Positions 36,807-46,336 are shown, counted from the first letter of the stretch. The stretch is DNA of 64,000 bases from CAVVEQ01 sp963802095 (GCA_963802095.1 CAWDHI010000004.1:1-64000), one strand, 5' to 3'. Notes: generated from the sequence alone by a model not told the origin. Translations and numbers: made by a program.

Positions 36807-37571
36807 ATGAACTTTGATTACACTCCCTCCGAATTGATGGCAGTCGCAGGCGCGCGAGAGCTGCAGGACCGCCAGGTTGTTGCGGTTGGTTTGGGGTTAC
36901 CGGTGGTTGCGTCCTTCCTGGCCAAACTGACCCACGCTCCCAATATGACCATCCTCTTCGAGCTTGGTGTGATCAATCCCCAGCCCATCCACACTGGCGT
37001 GGGGTTGGCGGATCCGCGGGTTTGGTACCAGGCGGAAGTGCTCAGCAGCTTTGTAGATATCCTCGGCAGCATTCTGCACGCAGGACGCGTGGATGTGGGC
37101 TTCCTGGGCGGCCTGGAGACGGATAAATACGGAAACCTGAACACCACCCTGGTTGGCGACTCGCGCGGCAAATTCCGTCACATGGTGGGCAGCGGCGGAG
37201 CCAATGATATTGCCTCCTGCGCCCAGCGCACCGTGATCATCATCCGCCACGAAGCCCACAAACTTCAGGAAGCGATCAGTTTCATCACCAGTCCCGGGTT
37301 TTTAACCGGCGGCGATAGCCGCCAGCAAGCCGGCTTGCGGGGCGGACCCAACCGGGTGATCACCAACAAGGCGATCTTCAAATTTAACGAATCCACCCAT
37401 GCGATGGAATTGGTTTCCATCCATGCAGGGAACACCCTGGAGGACGTCCTCCAGACAATGGGGTTCACCCCTGTGGTACCCAATGAGGTTCCGTTCACTG
37501 ATCCCCCCTCACCGGAACAGGTGCGCATGATCCGCGAGGTGATCGATCCACAGCGGATCTATATGGGTTAA
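36807..37571 (+). CDS. Class I CoA-transferase, beta subunit
   Basis: 254 residues, GctB-like. Glu52 in MTILFELGVINPQPIH corresponds in position to the catalytic glutamate that forms the CoA thioester in this family. Other marks are GRVDVGFLGGLETDKYGNLN and GGPNRVITNKAIFKF. GAGGAGG lies just before the ATG. It forms a heteromer with the preceding alpha subunit; substrate pair unknown. Confidence 0.88.
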   Translation: MNFDYTPSELMAVAGARELQDRQVVAVGLGLPVVASFLAKLTHAPNMTILFELGVINPQPIHTGVGLADPRVWYQAEVLSSFVDILGSILHAGRVDVGFLGGLETDKYGNLNTTLVGDSRGKFRHMVGSGGANDIASCAQRTVIIIRHEAHKLQEAISFITSPGFLTGGDSRQQAGLRGGPNRVITNKAIFKFNESTHAMELVSIHAGNTLEDVLQTMGFTPVVPNEVPFTDPPSPEQVRMIREVIDPQRIYMG

Positions 37572-37600
37572 TTCATTGGAAGAAAAGGAATATTGAATAT

Positions 37601-37783
37601 ATGCCGTATGTGGTAACCAGCGAGTGCATCCTGTGCGGAGCCTGTGTTTCGGGCTGCGAAAGCGATGCGATCACAGAGGGAGAAACCCAAGCCCATATCG
37701 ATGTGGAAATTTGCGTCGAGTGCGGTACCTGCGCCGCCAATTGCCCTTCTTCAGCGATCGTGTGGGAGGATGAGACACCTTAA
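37601..37783 (+). CDS. 2[4Fe-4S] ferredoxin
   Basis: 60 residues with two complete cluster motifs, CILCGACVSGC and CVECGTCAANCP, plus the usual remote Cys-Pro. It carries low-potential electrons. In this locus natural partners are the aldehyde oxidoreductase and possibly the nitroreductase-family protein. AAAAGGAAT lies ten bases before the ATG. Confidence 0.92.
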   Translation: MPYVVTSECILCGACVSGCESDAITEGETQAHIDVEICVECGTCAANCPSSAIVWEDETP

Positions 37784-37820
37784 TAGCTGCTTCGATTACC
37801 GGGGTTTTTGAGAAACCAAG

Positions 37821-38594
37821 ATGAAAAAAGAGTACACGGAATATAACGTGAGGGCGATCGAGCGGGCTTTGCAGATCCTGGATGCCTTCGATGCCAGGCA
37901 CCCCGATCTTGGGTTGACAGAAATCGCCCAGCGGGTGGGACTGCACAAAGCAACCACCCACCGCATCGTGGCAACACTGCTCAATTCCGGTTACCTGGAT
38001 AAATGCCCTGATGGGCAAAAATACCGCCTGGGGCTGCACCTGGCCGGACTGGGCTCGCTGGTGACCAGCCAGATGAATGTGCGCCGTGACAGCCTGCCCT
38101 ATATGCAGAAATTGTGCGAAAAATTTAAAGAGGCTTGTGATCTTTGCATACTTGATGATGGAGAAGTTCTCTATGTTGAAGTTCTCCGCAGCAATCACGC
38201 TTTGAATATCGCCGCCGCGGTAGGTCAGCGTTTACCTCTCCACTGCACCGCCTCAGGGAAAATATTCCTGGCGCATATGGCTCCGGAGCAAAGAGATAAA
38301 TATCTCACCCCGCCGCTGAAGGCGTTCACCGCCCATACGATCACGTCCATCCCGGAACTTCAAAATCAATTCGTAGAGGTCCTGAAGAACGGGTACGCGA
38401 TGGATGACGAGGAGCTGGAAGTAGGCATCCGGGCGATCTCTGCTCCAGTTTTCGATCAAGAAGGCAAAGTGGTCGCGGCAGTTAGCATCCCCAGCCCGAC
38501 CAGTCGAATGTCCGACGAACGCATCACCCTGGTTAAGGCGGGACTATTGGAAACAGCCGCCCAGTGCTCCCGAAGTCAGGGTTGGGTTGGATAA
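37821..38594 (+). CDS. IclR-family transcriptional regulator 1
   Basis: 257 residues. Winged helix at about 8-68 (IERALQILDAFDARHPDLGLTEIAQRVGLHKATTHRI) followed by the IclR effector domain (GQRLPLHCTASGKIFLAHM, GYAMDDEELEVGIRAISAPVFD). It lies inside the rightward arm, 37 bases after ferredoxin. It and the second IclR are the best candidates to bind the shared GTTTYAT-N-YAGTGAAAC operator. The effector would be a pathway acid. Confidence 0.9.
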   Translation: MKKEYTEYNVRAIERALQILDAFDARHPDLGLTEIAQRVGLHKATTHRIVATLLNSGYLDKCPDGQKYRLGLHLAGLGSLVTSQMNVRRDSLPYMQKLCEKFKEACDLCILDDGEVLYVEVLRSNHALNIAAAVGQRLPLHCTASGKIFLAHMAPEQRDKYLTPPLKAFTAHTITSIPELQNQFVEVLKNGYAMDDEELEVGIRAISAPVFDQEGKVVAAVSIPSPTSRMSDERITLVKAGLLETAAQCSRSQGWVG

Positions 38595-38658
38595 TTCATA
38601 TATTGGATTCAAATCACGCGATCCAAACCCAATAATATCAAGTGGAACCGAGTTACCT

Positions 38659-39957
38659 ATGACACCAATCACCAAAAAAGCAGCCCTGGCATACCACTGC
38701 CTCAACGGCGTGCCTGGCAAGATCGAGATCATCCCTTCCAAGCCATTGGAGACTCAATTCGATCTCGGGCTGGCGTATACTCCTGGTGTGGCCTACCCCG
38801 TTCTGGAGATAGACCGCGACCCGCTCCTCGCCTATGAGTACACCGCCAAGGGCAACCTCGTTGCCGTGATCTCCAACGGGACAGCCATCCTGGGACTGGG
38901 GAACCGCGGTGCGCTGGCAAGCAAGCCGGTCATGGAAGGTAAATCCGTCCTCTTCAAGAAACTCGGCGGTCTCGATAGCATGGATATCGAGATCGATTCG
39001 GAAGACCCGGAAACGGTCATAACGGTGACCGCCGCCATCGCGAAAACTTTTGGCGGGATCAACCTGGAGGATATCCGCTCGCCGGAATGCTTCCATATTG
39101 AACAGGAGCTTCAAAAGAGGTTGGATATTCCGGTTTTCCACGATGACCAGCACGGCACGGCCATCATCCTGGGGGCTGCACTGCTCAACTCCCTTGAGAT
39201 AACAGGCAAGAAGGTCGATCAGATCAAGGTCGTCTTTTCCGGCGCCGGGGCAGCCGCCCTTGGCTCCGCTGCGCTTCTCCTATCCCTCGGAGTTCCCCGG
39301 GAGAACATCTGGATGTGCGATGTGGACGGCCTGGTCTTCAAAGGGCGCAGGCAGGGGATGTTCACCGAAAAAGAAAGATATGCGAATGGTGAAAAACCGG
39401 CAAAATTGGGAGAAGTCCTGGAAGGCGCGGATATGTTCATCGGTCTTTCGGTGGGCAACATTGTTACCCCCGAGATGTTGAAAAGAATGAGTGCCAATCC
39501 GGTGATCTTTGCCATGGCGAACCCGGACCCCGAGATTACGTTCGACAAAGCCAAAACAGCCCGGCCGGATGCCATCGTCGGCACGGGACGCTCGGATTTC
39601 CCCAACCAGGTCAACAACGTCCTCGGATTTCCCTATATCTTCCGCGGCGCGCTCGACATCCGCGCCAAGACCATCAACACCGAAATGAAGTTGGCCGCCA
39701 GCCGCGCCCTGGCTGAACTGGCTAAGGAGCCCGTACCGCCTCCCGTACTCCAAGCTTACGGGCTGAACCGCCTGAACTTTGGACCGGATTATGTGATCCC
39801 CAAACCCATCGACACTCGCCTGATCCTTTGGGAAGCGCCAGCAGTGGCGCAGGCTGCAATTCTAACCAGAACCGCGCGAATCGATCTTGACCTCGCGAAA
39901 TATCGGGAGAAACTGGAAGCGCGTATCGACCGGCAGGAAAGAGAGGCTATCCGATGA
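38659..39957 (+). CDS. NAD(P)-dependent malic enzyme
   Basis: 432 residues from the ATG at 38659; a TTG at 38587 would overlap the IclR gene and add a non-conserved leader. Short bacterial malic enzyme: LAYTPGVAYP, NLVAVISNGTAILGLGN, PVFHDDQHGTAIILGAALLN and the nucleotide site VFSGAGAAALGSA. It decarboxylates malate to pyruvate. The fumarase genes follow with an ATGA overlap, giving a fumarate to malate to pyruvate route in one operon. Confidence 0.93.
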   Translation: MTPITKKAALAYHCLNGVPGKIEIIPSKPLETQFDLGLAYTPGVAYPVLEIDRDPLLAYEYTAKGNLVAVISNGTAILGLGNRGALASKPVMEGKSVLFKKLGGLDSMDIEIDSEDPETVITVTAAIAKTFGGINLEDIRSPECFHIEQELQKRLDIPVFHDDQHGTAIILGAALLNSLEITGKKVDQIKVVFSGAGAAALGSAALLLSLGVPRENIWMCDVDGLVFKGRRQGMFTEKERYANGEKPAKLGEVLEGADMFIGLSVGNIVTPEMLKRMSANPVIFAMANPDPEITFDKAKTARPDAIVGTGRSDFPNQVNNVLGFPYIFRGALDIRAKTINTEMKLAASRALAELAKEPVPPPVLQAYGLNRLNFGPDYVIPKPIDTRLILWEAPAVAQAAILTRTARIDLDLAKYREKLEARIDRQEREAIR

Positions 39958-40826
39958 AAGATCTCACCACTGAAATCCTGGAACTGATCCGCCGCACTTC
40001 CACCGACCTGCCGGTGGATATTGAAAAACGCCTAAGGGATGCCCGCGATAGCGAAGTGCCTGCTTCCGCTGCCAGAAAGGCGATGGATACCATCCTCGCG
40101 AATGTGGAGATGACCCGCCGGGATTCCACCCCCATCTGCCAGGATACCGGCACACCTCTATTTTTTGTGAAACTCCCGGATGGCTGGAAACCGCGCGAAA
40201 TCCGTAATTGGATCCGGGCTGCGATCTCCGAGGCCACCCGGTTAACCTACCTGCGCCCGAATGCCGTCGATTCCCTCAGCGGGAAGAATTCAGGCGATAA
40301 CCTGGGGTCCAAGTATTTCCCCACAATCCATTTTGAGGAGATAGACGAAGGTGATCTGACCATCGATCTCATTCTTAAGGGAGGAGGATGTGAAAATGTT
40401 GGCGCGCAATACTCCCTCCCGGATGACCGCTTGAAAGCCGGGCGGGACCTGGAAGGCGTTCGCAGGGTCGTTCTGGATGCGGTCAACCGTGCTCAGGGGG
40501 AGGGCTGCGCGCCAGGATTCCTGGGGGTTGCCATTGGAGGGGATCGCGGCACGGGTTTTATTGCCTCCAAGGAGACTCTCATCCAGACTCTGGACATAAA
40601 AAATCCGGATCCTGTGCTGGAAACCCTGGAAAACCGTATCACCACGGAAGCCAACCAGCTTGGAATTGGTCCAATGGGGTTTGGCGGAAATGCCACCGTT
40701 TTGGGCACGCGGATCACCTCCGAGCACCGCCTGCCAGCCTCCTATTTTGTTACCGTCTCCTACATGTGCTGGGCTTACCGCCGCCGGAAAATGATCGTCC
40801 ACGACGGTCAGGTCACCTACGCATAA
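39954..40826 (+). CDS. Class I fumarase, alpha subunit
   Basis: 290 residues. N-terminal catalytic half of class I (oxygen-sensitive, [4Fe-4S]) fumarate hydratase or L-tartrate dehydratase. Cluster cysteines are likely in TPICQDTGTPLFF, LKGGGCENVGA and SYMCWAYRR. Fumarase is favoured over tartrate dehydratase because malic enzyme overlaps it directly upstream. It requires the beta subunit encoded next. Confidence 0.9.
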   Translation: MKDLTTEILELIRRTSTDLPVDIEKRLRDARDSEVPASAARKAMDTILANVEMTRRDSTPICQDTGTPLFFVKLPDGWKPREIRNWIRAAISEATRLTYLRPNAVDSLSGKNSGDNLGSKYFPTIHFEEIDEGDLTIDLILKGGGCENVGAQYSLPDDRLKAGRDLEGVRRVVLDAVNRAQGEGCAPGFLGVAIGGDRGTGFIASKETLIQTLDIKNPDPVLETLENRITTEANQLGIGPMGFGGNATVLGTRITSEHRLPASYFVTVSYMCWAYRRRKMIVHDGQVTYA

Positions 40827-40838
40827 AGGATGGATATC

Positions 40839-41459
40839 ATGGATAAACAAATCTCCCTACCCTTTTCAGACGCTGCAGTTAAAGATCTGCAGGTAGGCGA
40901 ATCCATCCTGCTCTCCGGCACCCTTATCACTGGCCGGGATGCCGCCCATAAATGGCTGACAGATTGCTTCATTCACCACAAAACTACCGTAACCCAGGAG
41001 GATCAGCGCATATTCGAAGAACTTCGCGGGATCCTTGCCGGCGGCGCGATCTATCACTGCGGACCAGTGGTGGCGGGGTTGGAGACAAAAGTATATCGTT
41101 TTGTAGCCGCAGGCCCCACCACAAGCATTCGCGAGGAACCTTACCAGGCCGAAGTGATGAAGATCCTGGGATTGAAAGCGGTTATCGGCAAGGGTGGAAT
41201 GGGCAACCGCACCCTGCAGGCCTTCCGGGAAAACCCCGGGGTGTATTTGCATGCCATCGGTGGGGCTGCCTCGCTGATCGCGAAATCGGTGGAGGAAGTT
41301 ATCGGGGTTTACAAGCTGGAGTTCGGCGTCCCGGAGGCGATGTGGGTCATCCGGGTCCGGGATTTCCCCGCAGTGGTGACCATGGATTCGCACGGTCAGA
41401 GTCTTCATGCGGATGTCCGCACCAGGTCGTCCGCCATGCTGGAAAAACTGCTTTTTTGA
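40839..41459 (+). CDS. Class I fumarase, beta subunit
   Basis: 206 residues from the ATG at 40839, placed eight bases after AAGGA; the in-frame ATG at 40830 is the alternative. C-terminal half of two-subunit class I fumarase: GTLITGRDAAHKWL, AIYHCGPVV, GPTTSIREEPYQ, VIGKGGMGNRTLQA. It completes the fumarate hydratase whose alpha subunit lies four bases upstream. Confidence 0.9.
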   Translation: MDKQISLPFSDAAVKDLQVGESILLSGTLITGRDAAHKWLTDCFIHHKTTVTQEDQRIFEELRGILAGGAIYHCGPVVAGLETKVYRFVAAGPTTSIREEPYQAEVMKILGLKAVIGKGGMGNRTLQAFRENPGVYLHAIGGAASLIAKSVEEVIGVYKLEFGVPEAMWVIRVRDFPAVVTMDSHGQSLHADVRTRSSAMLEKLLF

Positions 41460-41511
41460 TCCGATCCACCTGCAGGGGGTTCGAGTCCGCGCGGAGTTAG
41501 TTCCCTTCTTT

Positions 41512-41546
41512 CCCAACGGGTATAATTAAATATCTAAACCGTTGGG
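41512..41546 (+). promoter_or_regulatory. Inverted repeat around a -10 before IclR 2
   Basis: CCCAACGG (41512-41519) and CCGTTGGG (41539-41546) flank a perfect TATAAT (41521-41526); the right arm runs into the GGGAGGG ribosome binding site. It could be the autoregulatory operator of IclR 2 or, in RNA, a hairpin that touches the binding site. No good -35 is seen. Confidence 0.5.
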
Positions 41547-41554
41547 AGGGTGAT

Positions 41555-42337
41555 TTGAGCGAATCGATCCGTGCTGTTGAACGCGCCCTGGATGTTCTCC
41601 AGTGTTTCTCCATGCAAACGCCTGAGCTAAATATGACCCAGATATCCGAGAGAGTGGGCATGCATAAAAGCACCGTCCACCGCTTGCTGGCCACACTGGA
41701 AAAAAGACACTTCGTGGAACGCAATCCCATCACCGGGCTCTACCGCCCGGGCATCCGCTTCCTGCAGCTGGCATACCTGACCCAGGAGAGTAACGATATC
41801 CGCCGGATCGCCATGCCGTTCATGCAGCGGCTTTGCGCGCAGTACCTTGAGAATGTGAACCTTGCGGTGCTTGACGGATCTGACGTGGTCTTTATCGAGA
41901 TCACGGAAGGATCCCAGCAGATCAAGCTGGCCGCCTCACCCGGGCAGCGCCTCCCTGTTTACTGCACCGCATCCGGAAAGGCAATCATCGCGTTCCTCCC
42001 TGCCGATAGGATCGAGAAAATTCTCGATGCTGGTATTCAAGCTCACACCAGCTGCACCCTGACCTCGCGCGAGGAGATCCTGGAAAATTTGAAATCTGTG
42101 CGGAAAGATGGCTTCGCTCTAGACAAGGAAGAATTGGAGGAAGGCATCAATGCTGTGGCAGCTCCCATCCTGGATAAAGAGAACCATCCCATCGCATCGA
42201 TCTCGGTGGCCGGACCTGCCTACCGGTTGACAAATGAAAGGATGTTGGAGATCGGCCCGGTGGTGAGGAAAACCGCGGATGAAATCTCGAATGAGATCGA
42301 GCGCACCCCTGGTCCCTGGAGATTCCCGGGAAATTAA
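41555..42337 (+). CDS. IclR-family transcriptional regulator 2
   Basis: 260 residues from a TTG at 41555, supported by GGGAGGG just upstream and by the conserved start SIRAVERALDVLQCFS. Winged helix (MTQISERVGMHKSTVHRLLATLEK) and IclR effector domain (GQRLPVYCTASGKAIIAFL, GINAVAAPILDKENH). It is similar in layout to IclR 1 but has its own TATAAT promoter and terminator, so it is a stand-alone regulator at the end of the catabolic locus. Confidence 0.9.
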   Translation: MSESIRAVERALDVLQCFSMQTPELNMTQISERVGMHKSTVHRLLATLEKRHFVERNPITGLYRPGIRFLQLAYLTQESNDIRRIAMPFMQRLCAQYLENVNLAVLDGSDVVFIEITEGSQQIKLAASPGQRLPVYCTASGKAIIAFLPADRIEKILDAGIQAHTSCTLTSREEILENLKSVRKDGFALDKEELEEGINAVAAPILDKENHPIASISVAGPAYRLTNERMLEIGPVVRKTADEISNEIERTPGPWRFPGN

Positions 42338-42363
42338 CCGCCATTAGTTCGCTAATAAATTGT

Positions 42364-42399
42364 CGCGGGAGAACAATTCTGTTCTCCCGCGTATTTTTT
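42364..42399 (+). terminator. Intrinsic terminator after IclR 2
   Basis: CGCGGGAGAAC (42364-42374) pairs with GTTCTCCCGCG (42381-42391), a 12-bp stem with the next A-T pair, followed by TATTTTTT. It lies between the convergent IclR 2 and araA genes. Confidence 0.9.
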
Positions 42400-42431
42400 C
42401 AAGAGCTAAAGAACCAATCGTCTTAATCCTG

Positions 42432-43937
42432 CTACAACCCTTTTGCCAGGGTGTAATACAGATCATTCCAGCGAAGCTTATCCTTGAACTCTCCAATTTT
42501 GGTGTTCTCATCGATCAACAGGAACTCGATCCCGGCCATGTCGGCGAAATCCTGCAGGTGCTCCGCAGTAACCGCGTAACTGAAGCTGGTATGGTGGGCC
42601 CCACCGGCGTAGATCCAGGCCTCTGCTGCGGTTTTCAGATTTGGCCGGGGCAGCCACAGCGCGCGCGCCACGGGCAGCTTGGGCAGAGGTTGGTCTGTTT
42701 TTACCACATCGACCACATTAGCCACCATGCGGAAGCGTTGACCCATGTCCATCATCGAAGCACCAATGGCGGGACCTGTGTTGGCGTCGAAGATCAAGCG
42801 CACCGGGTCCGCCTTGCCGCCAATGGAAAGCGGCAGAATCTCCAGCCTGGGTTTGGTGGCTGCGATCGACTCACAGATCTCCAGCATGTGCGCCCCCAGC
42901 ACCTTATCCCCGCTAGAGCTAAAATGATACGTGTAATCCTCCATAAAGCTAACCCCGCCGGGTACCCCGGCGGTCATAACCTTCATCGCCCGGACCAGCA
43001 TGGAGGTCTTCCAGTCCCCCTCCGCCCCAAAACCAAAGCCATCCCCCATCAACCGCTGGACCGCCAAACCCGGCAATTGGGACAACCCGTGCAGATCCTC
43101 AAAAGTGGTTGTGAATGCCTGAAATTTCCCCGTCGATAAGAATTGCCGCATCCCCGCTTCGATGCGTGCCCCCTCCCGCAGGCTGGCGTGCTTCGCCCCG
43201 CCTGGTTTCAGTTCGGAGGCGACCTCATAGGTCGAAAGATACTCCTCTACCAGCCTTTCGATTTCACCATCCGGAACCTCATGGATAACTTTCACCAGAT
43301 CCCCCACCCCATAGCCGTGCACCTCATACCCCAGTTTGATCTGCGCCTCCACCTTGTCCCCCTCGGTGACGGCCACATCGCGCATGTTATCCCCGAAGCG
43401 GGCGATCTTCGCTCCCTGCCAATCCGCCCAGGCAGCTGCGGCACGCACCCACACGCCCAGCTTCTGCTGAACGTCTTCATCCTGCCAGTGCCCGACAACC
43501 ACCTTGCGTTCCAGACGCAGCCGGCTGCCGATGAACCCGAACTCCCGGTCACCATGCGCTGCCTGGTTCAGGTTCATGAAGTCCATGTCGATCTCCGCCC
43601 AGGGGATCTCGCGGTTGAACTGGGTGTGCAGGTGGGCGAATGGCTTTTTCAACAGGCTCAACCCCGCAATCCACATCTTGGCGGGGGAAAAAGTGTGCAT
43701 CCAGGTGATCAACCCAATGCAGGCATTGGTTGAATTTGCCTCCAGGCAAAGCTCACGGATCGACTCCGACGTTGTCAGCACCGACTTGAAAATAACCCGT
43801 ACGGGTATGTGCCCGCAGATACCAAGGGCTGTGGCGATCTCCCGCGAATGGTCTGCCACAGTTTTGAGCGTTTCCGGCCCATAAAGATGCTGACTGCCGG
43901 TCACAAACCACACTTCGTACTGTTTTAAGTCGATCAT
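42432..43937 (-). CDS. araA: L-arabinose isomerase
   Basis: 501 residues, the normal length, from the ATG at 43937 with AGGAGAAA upstream. The N-terminus VWFVTGSQHLYGPE and the motifs LITWMHTFSPAKMWI, GDGFGFGAEGDWKTSML, SFMEDYTYHF and AHHTSFSYAV are diagnostic. It converts L-arabinose to L-ribulose using divalent metal. It is the last gene of the araB-araD-araA run and faces the IclR 2 terminator. Confidence 0.97.
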   Translation of the reverse strand: MIDLKQYEVWFVTGSQHLYGPETLKTVADHSREIATALGICGHIPVRVIFKSVLTTSESIRELCLEANSTNACIGLITWMHTFSPAKMWIAGLSLLKKPFAHLHTQFNREIPWAEIDMDFMNLNQAAHGDREFGFIGSRLRLERKVVVGHWQDEDVQQKLGVWVRAAAAWADWQGAKIARFGDNMRDVAVTEGDKVEAQIKLGYEVHGYGVGDLVKVIHEVPDGEIERLVEEYLSTYEVASELKPGGAKHASLREGARIEAGMRQFLSTGKFQAFTTTFEDLHGLSQLPGLAVQRLMGDGFGFGAEGDWKTSMLVRAMKVMTAGVPGGVSFMEDYTYHFSSSGDKVLGAHMLEICESIAATKPRLEILPLSIGGKADPVRLIFDANTGPAIGASMMDMGQRFRMVANVVDVVKTDQPLPKLPVARALWLPRPNLKTAAEAWIYAGGAHHTSFSYAVTAEHLQDFADMAGIEFLLIDENTKIGEFKDKLRWNDLYYTLAKGL

Positions 43938-43972
43938 TCTATTTCTCCTCTGCCTGTTTACATCATCCATTT

Positions 43973-44614
43973 TTACTGACCATACACATTCAAATAGCGG
44001 TCGTGTAATTTCTTCACGTCCTCATCCGCGATATCTTCCGGCGTGCCGATCTGCATTGCCAGCCAGACGGTCGCCGCCGTATCCTCGGTCATCACCGCCG
44101 CCTTGACCGCAGTGCGGGCATCCTTGCCGATCGTGAAAACCCCGTGCTTCTTTAGCAGAACAGCGGGCGAGCTTCCAATGCTCTCCACCACCAATTTGCC
44201 GATGGCTTCATCGCCGATCAGGGCAAAGTCGGCGCAGGGGATGGGACCCCCGAACTCATCTCCCATCGCGGTCAACACGCAGGGGATCGGTTTACCCACG
44301 GCGGCGAAAGCAGTGGCGTAACGAGAATGGGTGTGCACGACGCCAAAAACATCCGGTCGGTGCTTGTAGATATAAAGGTGGCTAAAAACATCCGAAGAAG
44401 GCTTGAATCTACCCTCGACAACCCTGCCTTCCGCATCCACCACCACCATGTGCTCGGGGGTGAGATCTTCGTAGCGGATACCGCTGGCTTTGATCGCCAC
44501 CAACCCGCTCTGCGGGTCGCGCGCGCTCACGTTGCCGCCGGTCCAAACCACCAGGTTATTCCGCGGCAGTTCCTGATGCAGCACAGATAATTCTTCTCTC
44601 AGTTCTTCAAGCAT
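43973..44614 (-). CDS. araD: L-ribulose-5-phosphate 4-epimerase
   Basis: 213 residues from the ATG at 44614 with AGGAGAGGG upstream. Class II aldolase/epimerase fold: VWTGGNVSARDP, ASGIRYEDLTPEHMVVVD, and the zinc-site VVHTHSRYATAFA. It converts L-ribulose 5-phosphate to D-xylulose 5-phosphate. Located between araB and araA; the adjacent arabinose genes favour the arabinose epimerase over fuculose-phosphate aldolase relatives. Confidence 0.94.
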   Translation of the reverse strand: MLEELREELSVLHQELPRNNLVVWTGGNVSARDPQSGLVAIKASGIRYEDLTPEHMVVVDAEGRVVEGRFKPSSDVFSHLYIYKHRPDVFGVVHTHSRYATAFAAVGKPIPCVLTAMGDEFGGPIPCADFALIGDEAIGKLVVESIGSSPAVLLKKHGVFTIGKDARTAVKAAVMTEDTAATVWLAMQIGTPEDIADEDVKKLHDRYLNVYGQ

Positions 44615-44643
44615 TCCCTCTCCTAATTTCTTCCTAATCACCA

Positions 44644-46314
44644 TCACTGGCGGGATTCCGCCCTGATCTTCTTCAGCCGCTTCATCACGTCATTGCCGCC
44701 ACGCCCAAAATAATCGTGCAGCAGGACGTACTCGGCGTACAGTTTTTCATATTTTTCCTGGTCAGCGCGGTTTGGCGTATAGATCTCTTCCTTAAGATGT
44801 GCCATCACCCGGGCGGCTTCGTAAATGGAATCATATCCACCTTGGGCTTTCCCCGCTGCCACCGCCCCGAACATGGCCGAGCCCAGCGCCGGGGTCTGCT
44901 TGGAAGCGCTGACCTTGATCGGCAATCCGGTCACATCCGCGTAGATTTGCATCAACAACTTGTTCTTTTCAGGCAAACCCCCGCAGGCGACCAGCTCGTG
45001 AATGGGCACCCCGTTCTTCTGGAAGGTCTCGATGATGATTTTTTTTCCATAGGCGGTGGATTCGATCAATGCCCGGTATATCTCTTCGGGTTTGGTCGCT
45101 AGCGTTGCCCCAATTAGCATCCCGGTCAGATCAACGTCCACCAGCACCGAGCGGTTGCCGTTCCACCAGTCAAGCGCCAGCAGCCCGCTTTCACCCACCT
45201 TCAACCTCCCGGCCTTTTCCTCCAGAAGTTGGTGGATATCCACCCCGCGTTTCCCGGCTTCTTCTTCGTATGCAGCCGGGACGCAATGCTCTACGAACCA
45301 GGCAAAATGATCCCCCACGCAGGATTGCCCGGCTTCATAGCCAAAGAACCCGGGTATGATGCCATCCTCCACGTAACCGCACATACCGGGAACGATATGT
45401 TCTTCCGTACCCAGGACCATGTCGCAGGTGGAGGTACCCATGATCATCACCATCCGTCCTGGCTCGGTGACCGTCGCCGCAGGGACGGCCACATGCGCGT
45501 CCACATTGGCAATCGCCACCGCTGTGCCGGGTTTCAAGCCAGTCCAACCTGCGGCCTGTTCGGTGAGCTCCCCTGCCCGCTGACCGATGGGGATGATCTT
45601 CCGGGAAAGTTTTTCATCCACCACATTCTCCAACCGGGAATCCAGGGCTTTGAAGAATTCCTTGCGCGGAAATCCCTCACGCTTGGACCACATGGCCTTG
45701 TAACCCGCGGTGCAGCTATTGCGTGATTCCACCCCGGTAAGCTGCCAGACCACCCAGTCCGCAGCTTCCAGTAACCGGTCCGCGGCCGCATAGATCTGCG
45801 GATCCTCGTCCAGGATTTGCAGGGTCTTGGCAAAGAACCACTCCGAGGATATCTTGCCCCCGTAGCGGTCCAGCCAGCCCTCCCCCATCTCGGTTGCGGT
45901 GCGGTTGATGCGGTCGGCTTCCGGTTGGGCGGCATGGTGCTTCCACAGCTTCACCCAGGCATGCGGACGATTCCGATATTCCGGCAGGTCGCAGAGCGGG
46001 GTGCTATCGGCTCTCACCGGCAGCATGGTGCAGGCTGTGAAATCGATGCCGATCCCGATCACATCTGCCAGGTCGATCCCCGATTCGCGCAGCACTTGCG
46101 GTACCGCATTCTGGAATGTGCGGATGTAATCCTGCGGATCCTGCAGCGCCCAATCCGGTTCCAAACGCGGACCTCCATCGGGGAGTTGTTCGTCGATCAC
46201 CCCGTGCGAATACAGGTATACCGCGGTGCCCATTTCCCGCCCGCTGGCAATATCCACCAGCACAGCCCGCCCACTTTCCGTTCCAAAATCCACCCCGATA
46301 GCATATTTACCCAT
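44644..46314 (-). CDS. araB: Ribulokinase
   Basis: 556 residues, FGGY carbohydrate kinase of the ribulokinase subgroup. N-terminal phosphate loop GVDFGTESGRAVLVD, substrate region GIGIDFTACTMLPV, and C-terminal VACGGLPEKNKLLMQIYADVTG. It phosphorylates L-ribulose. GGAGATT precedes the ATG. The araD start lies 30 bases beyond its stop. Confidence 0.96.
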   Translation of the reverse strand: MGKYAIGVDFGTESGRAVLVDIASGREMGTAVYLYSHGVIDEQLPDGGPRLEPDWALQDPQDYIRTFQNAVPQVLRESGIDLADVIGIGIDFTACTMLPVRADSTPLCDLPEYRNRPHAWVKLWKHHAAQPEADRINRTATEMGEGWLDRYGGKISSEWFFAKTLQILDEDPQIYAAADRLLEAADWVVWQLTGVESRNSCTAGYKAMWSKREGFPRKEFFKALDSRLENVVDEKLSRKIIPIGQRAGELTEQAAGWTGLKPGTAVAIANVDAHVAVPAATVTEPGRMVMIMGTSTCDMVLGTEEHIVPGMCGYVEDGIIPGFFGYEAGQSCVGDHFAWFVEHCVPAAYEEEAGKRGVDIHQLLEEKAGRLKVGESGLLALDWWNGNRSVLVDVDLTGMLIGATLATKPEEIYRALIESTAYGKKIIIETFQKNGVPIHELVACGGLPEKNKLLMQIYADVTGLPIKVSASKQTPALGSAMFGAVAAGKAQGGYDSIYEAARVMAHLKEEIYTPNRADQEKYEKLYAEYVLLHDYFGRGGNDVMKRLKKIRAESRQ

Positions 46315-46336
46315 ACAATCTCCAGATCTCTTTCTG

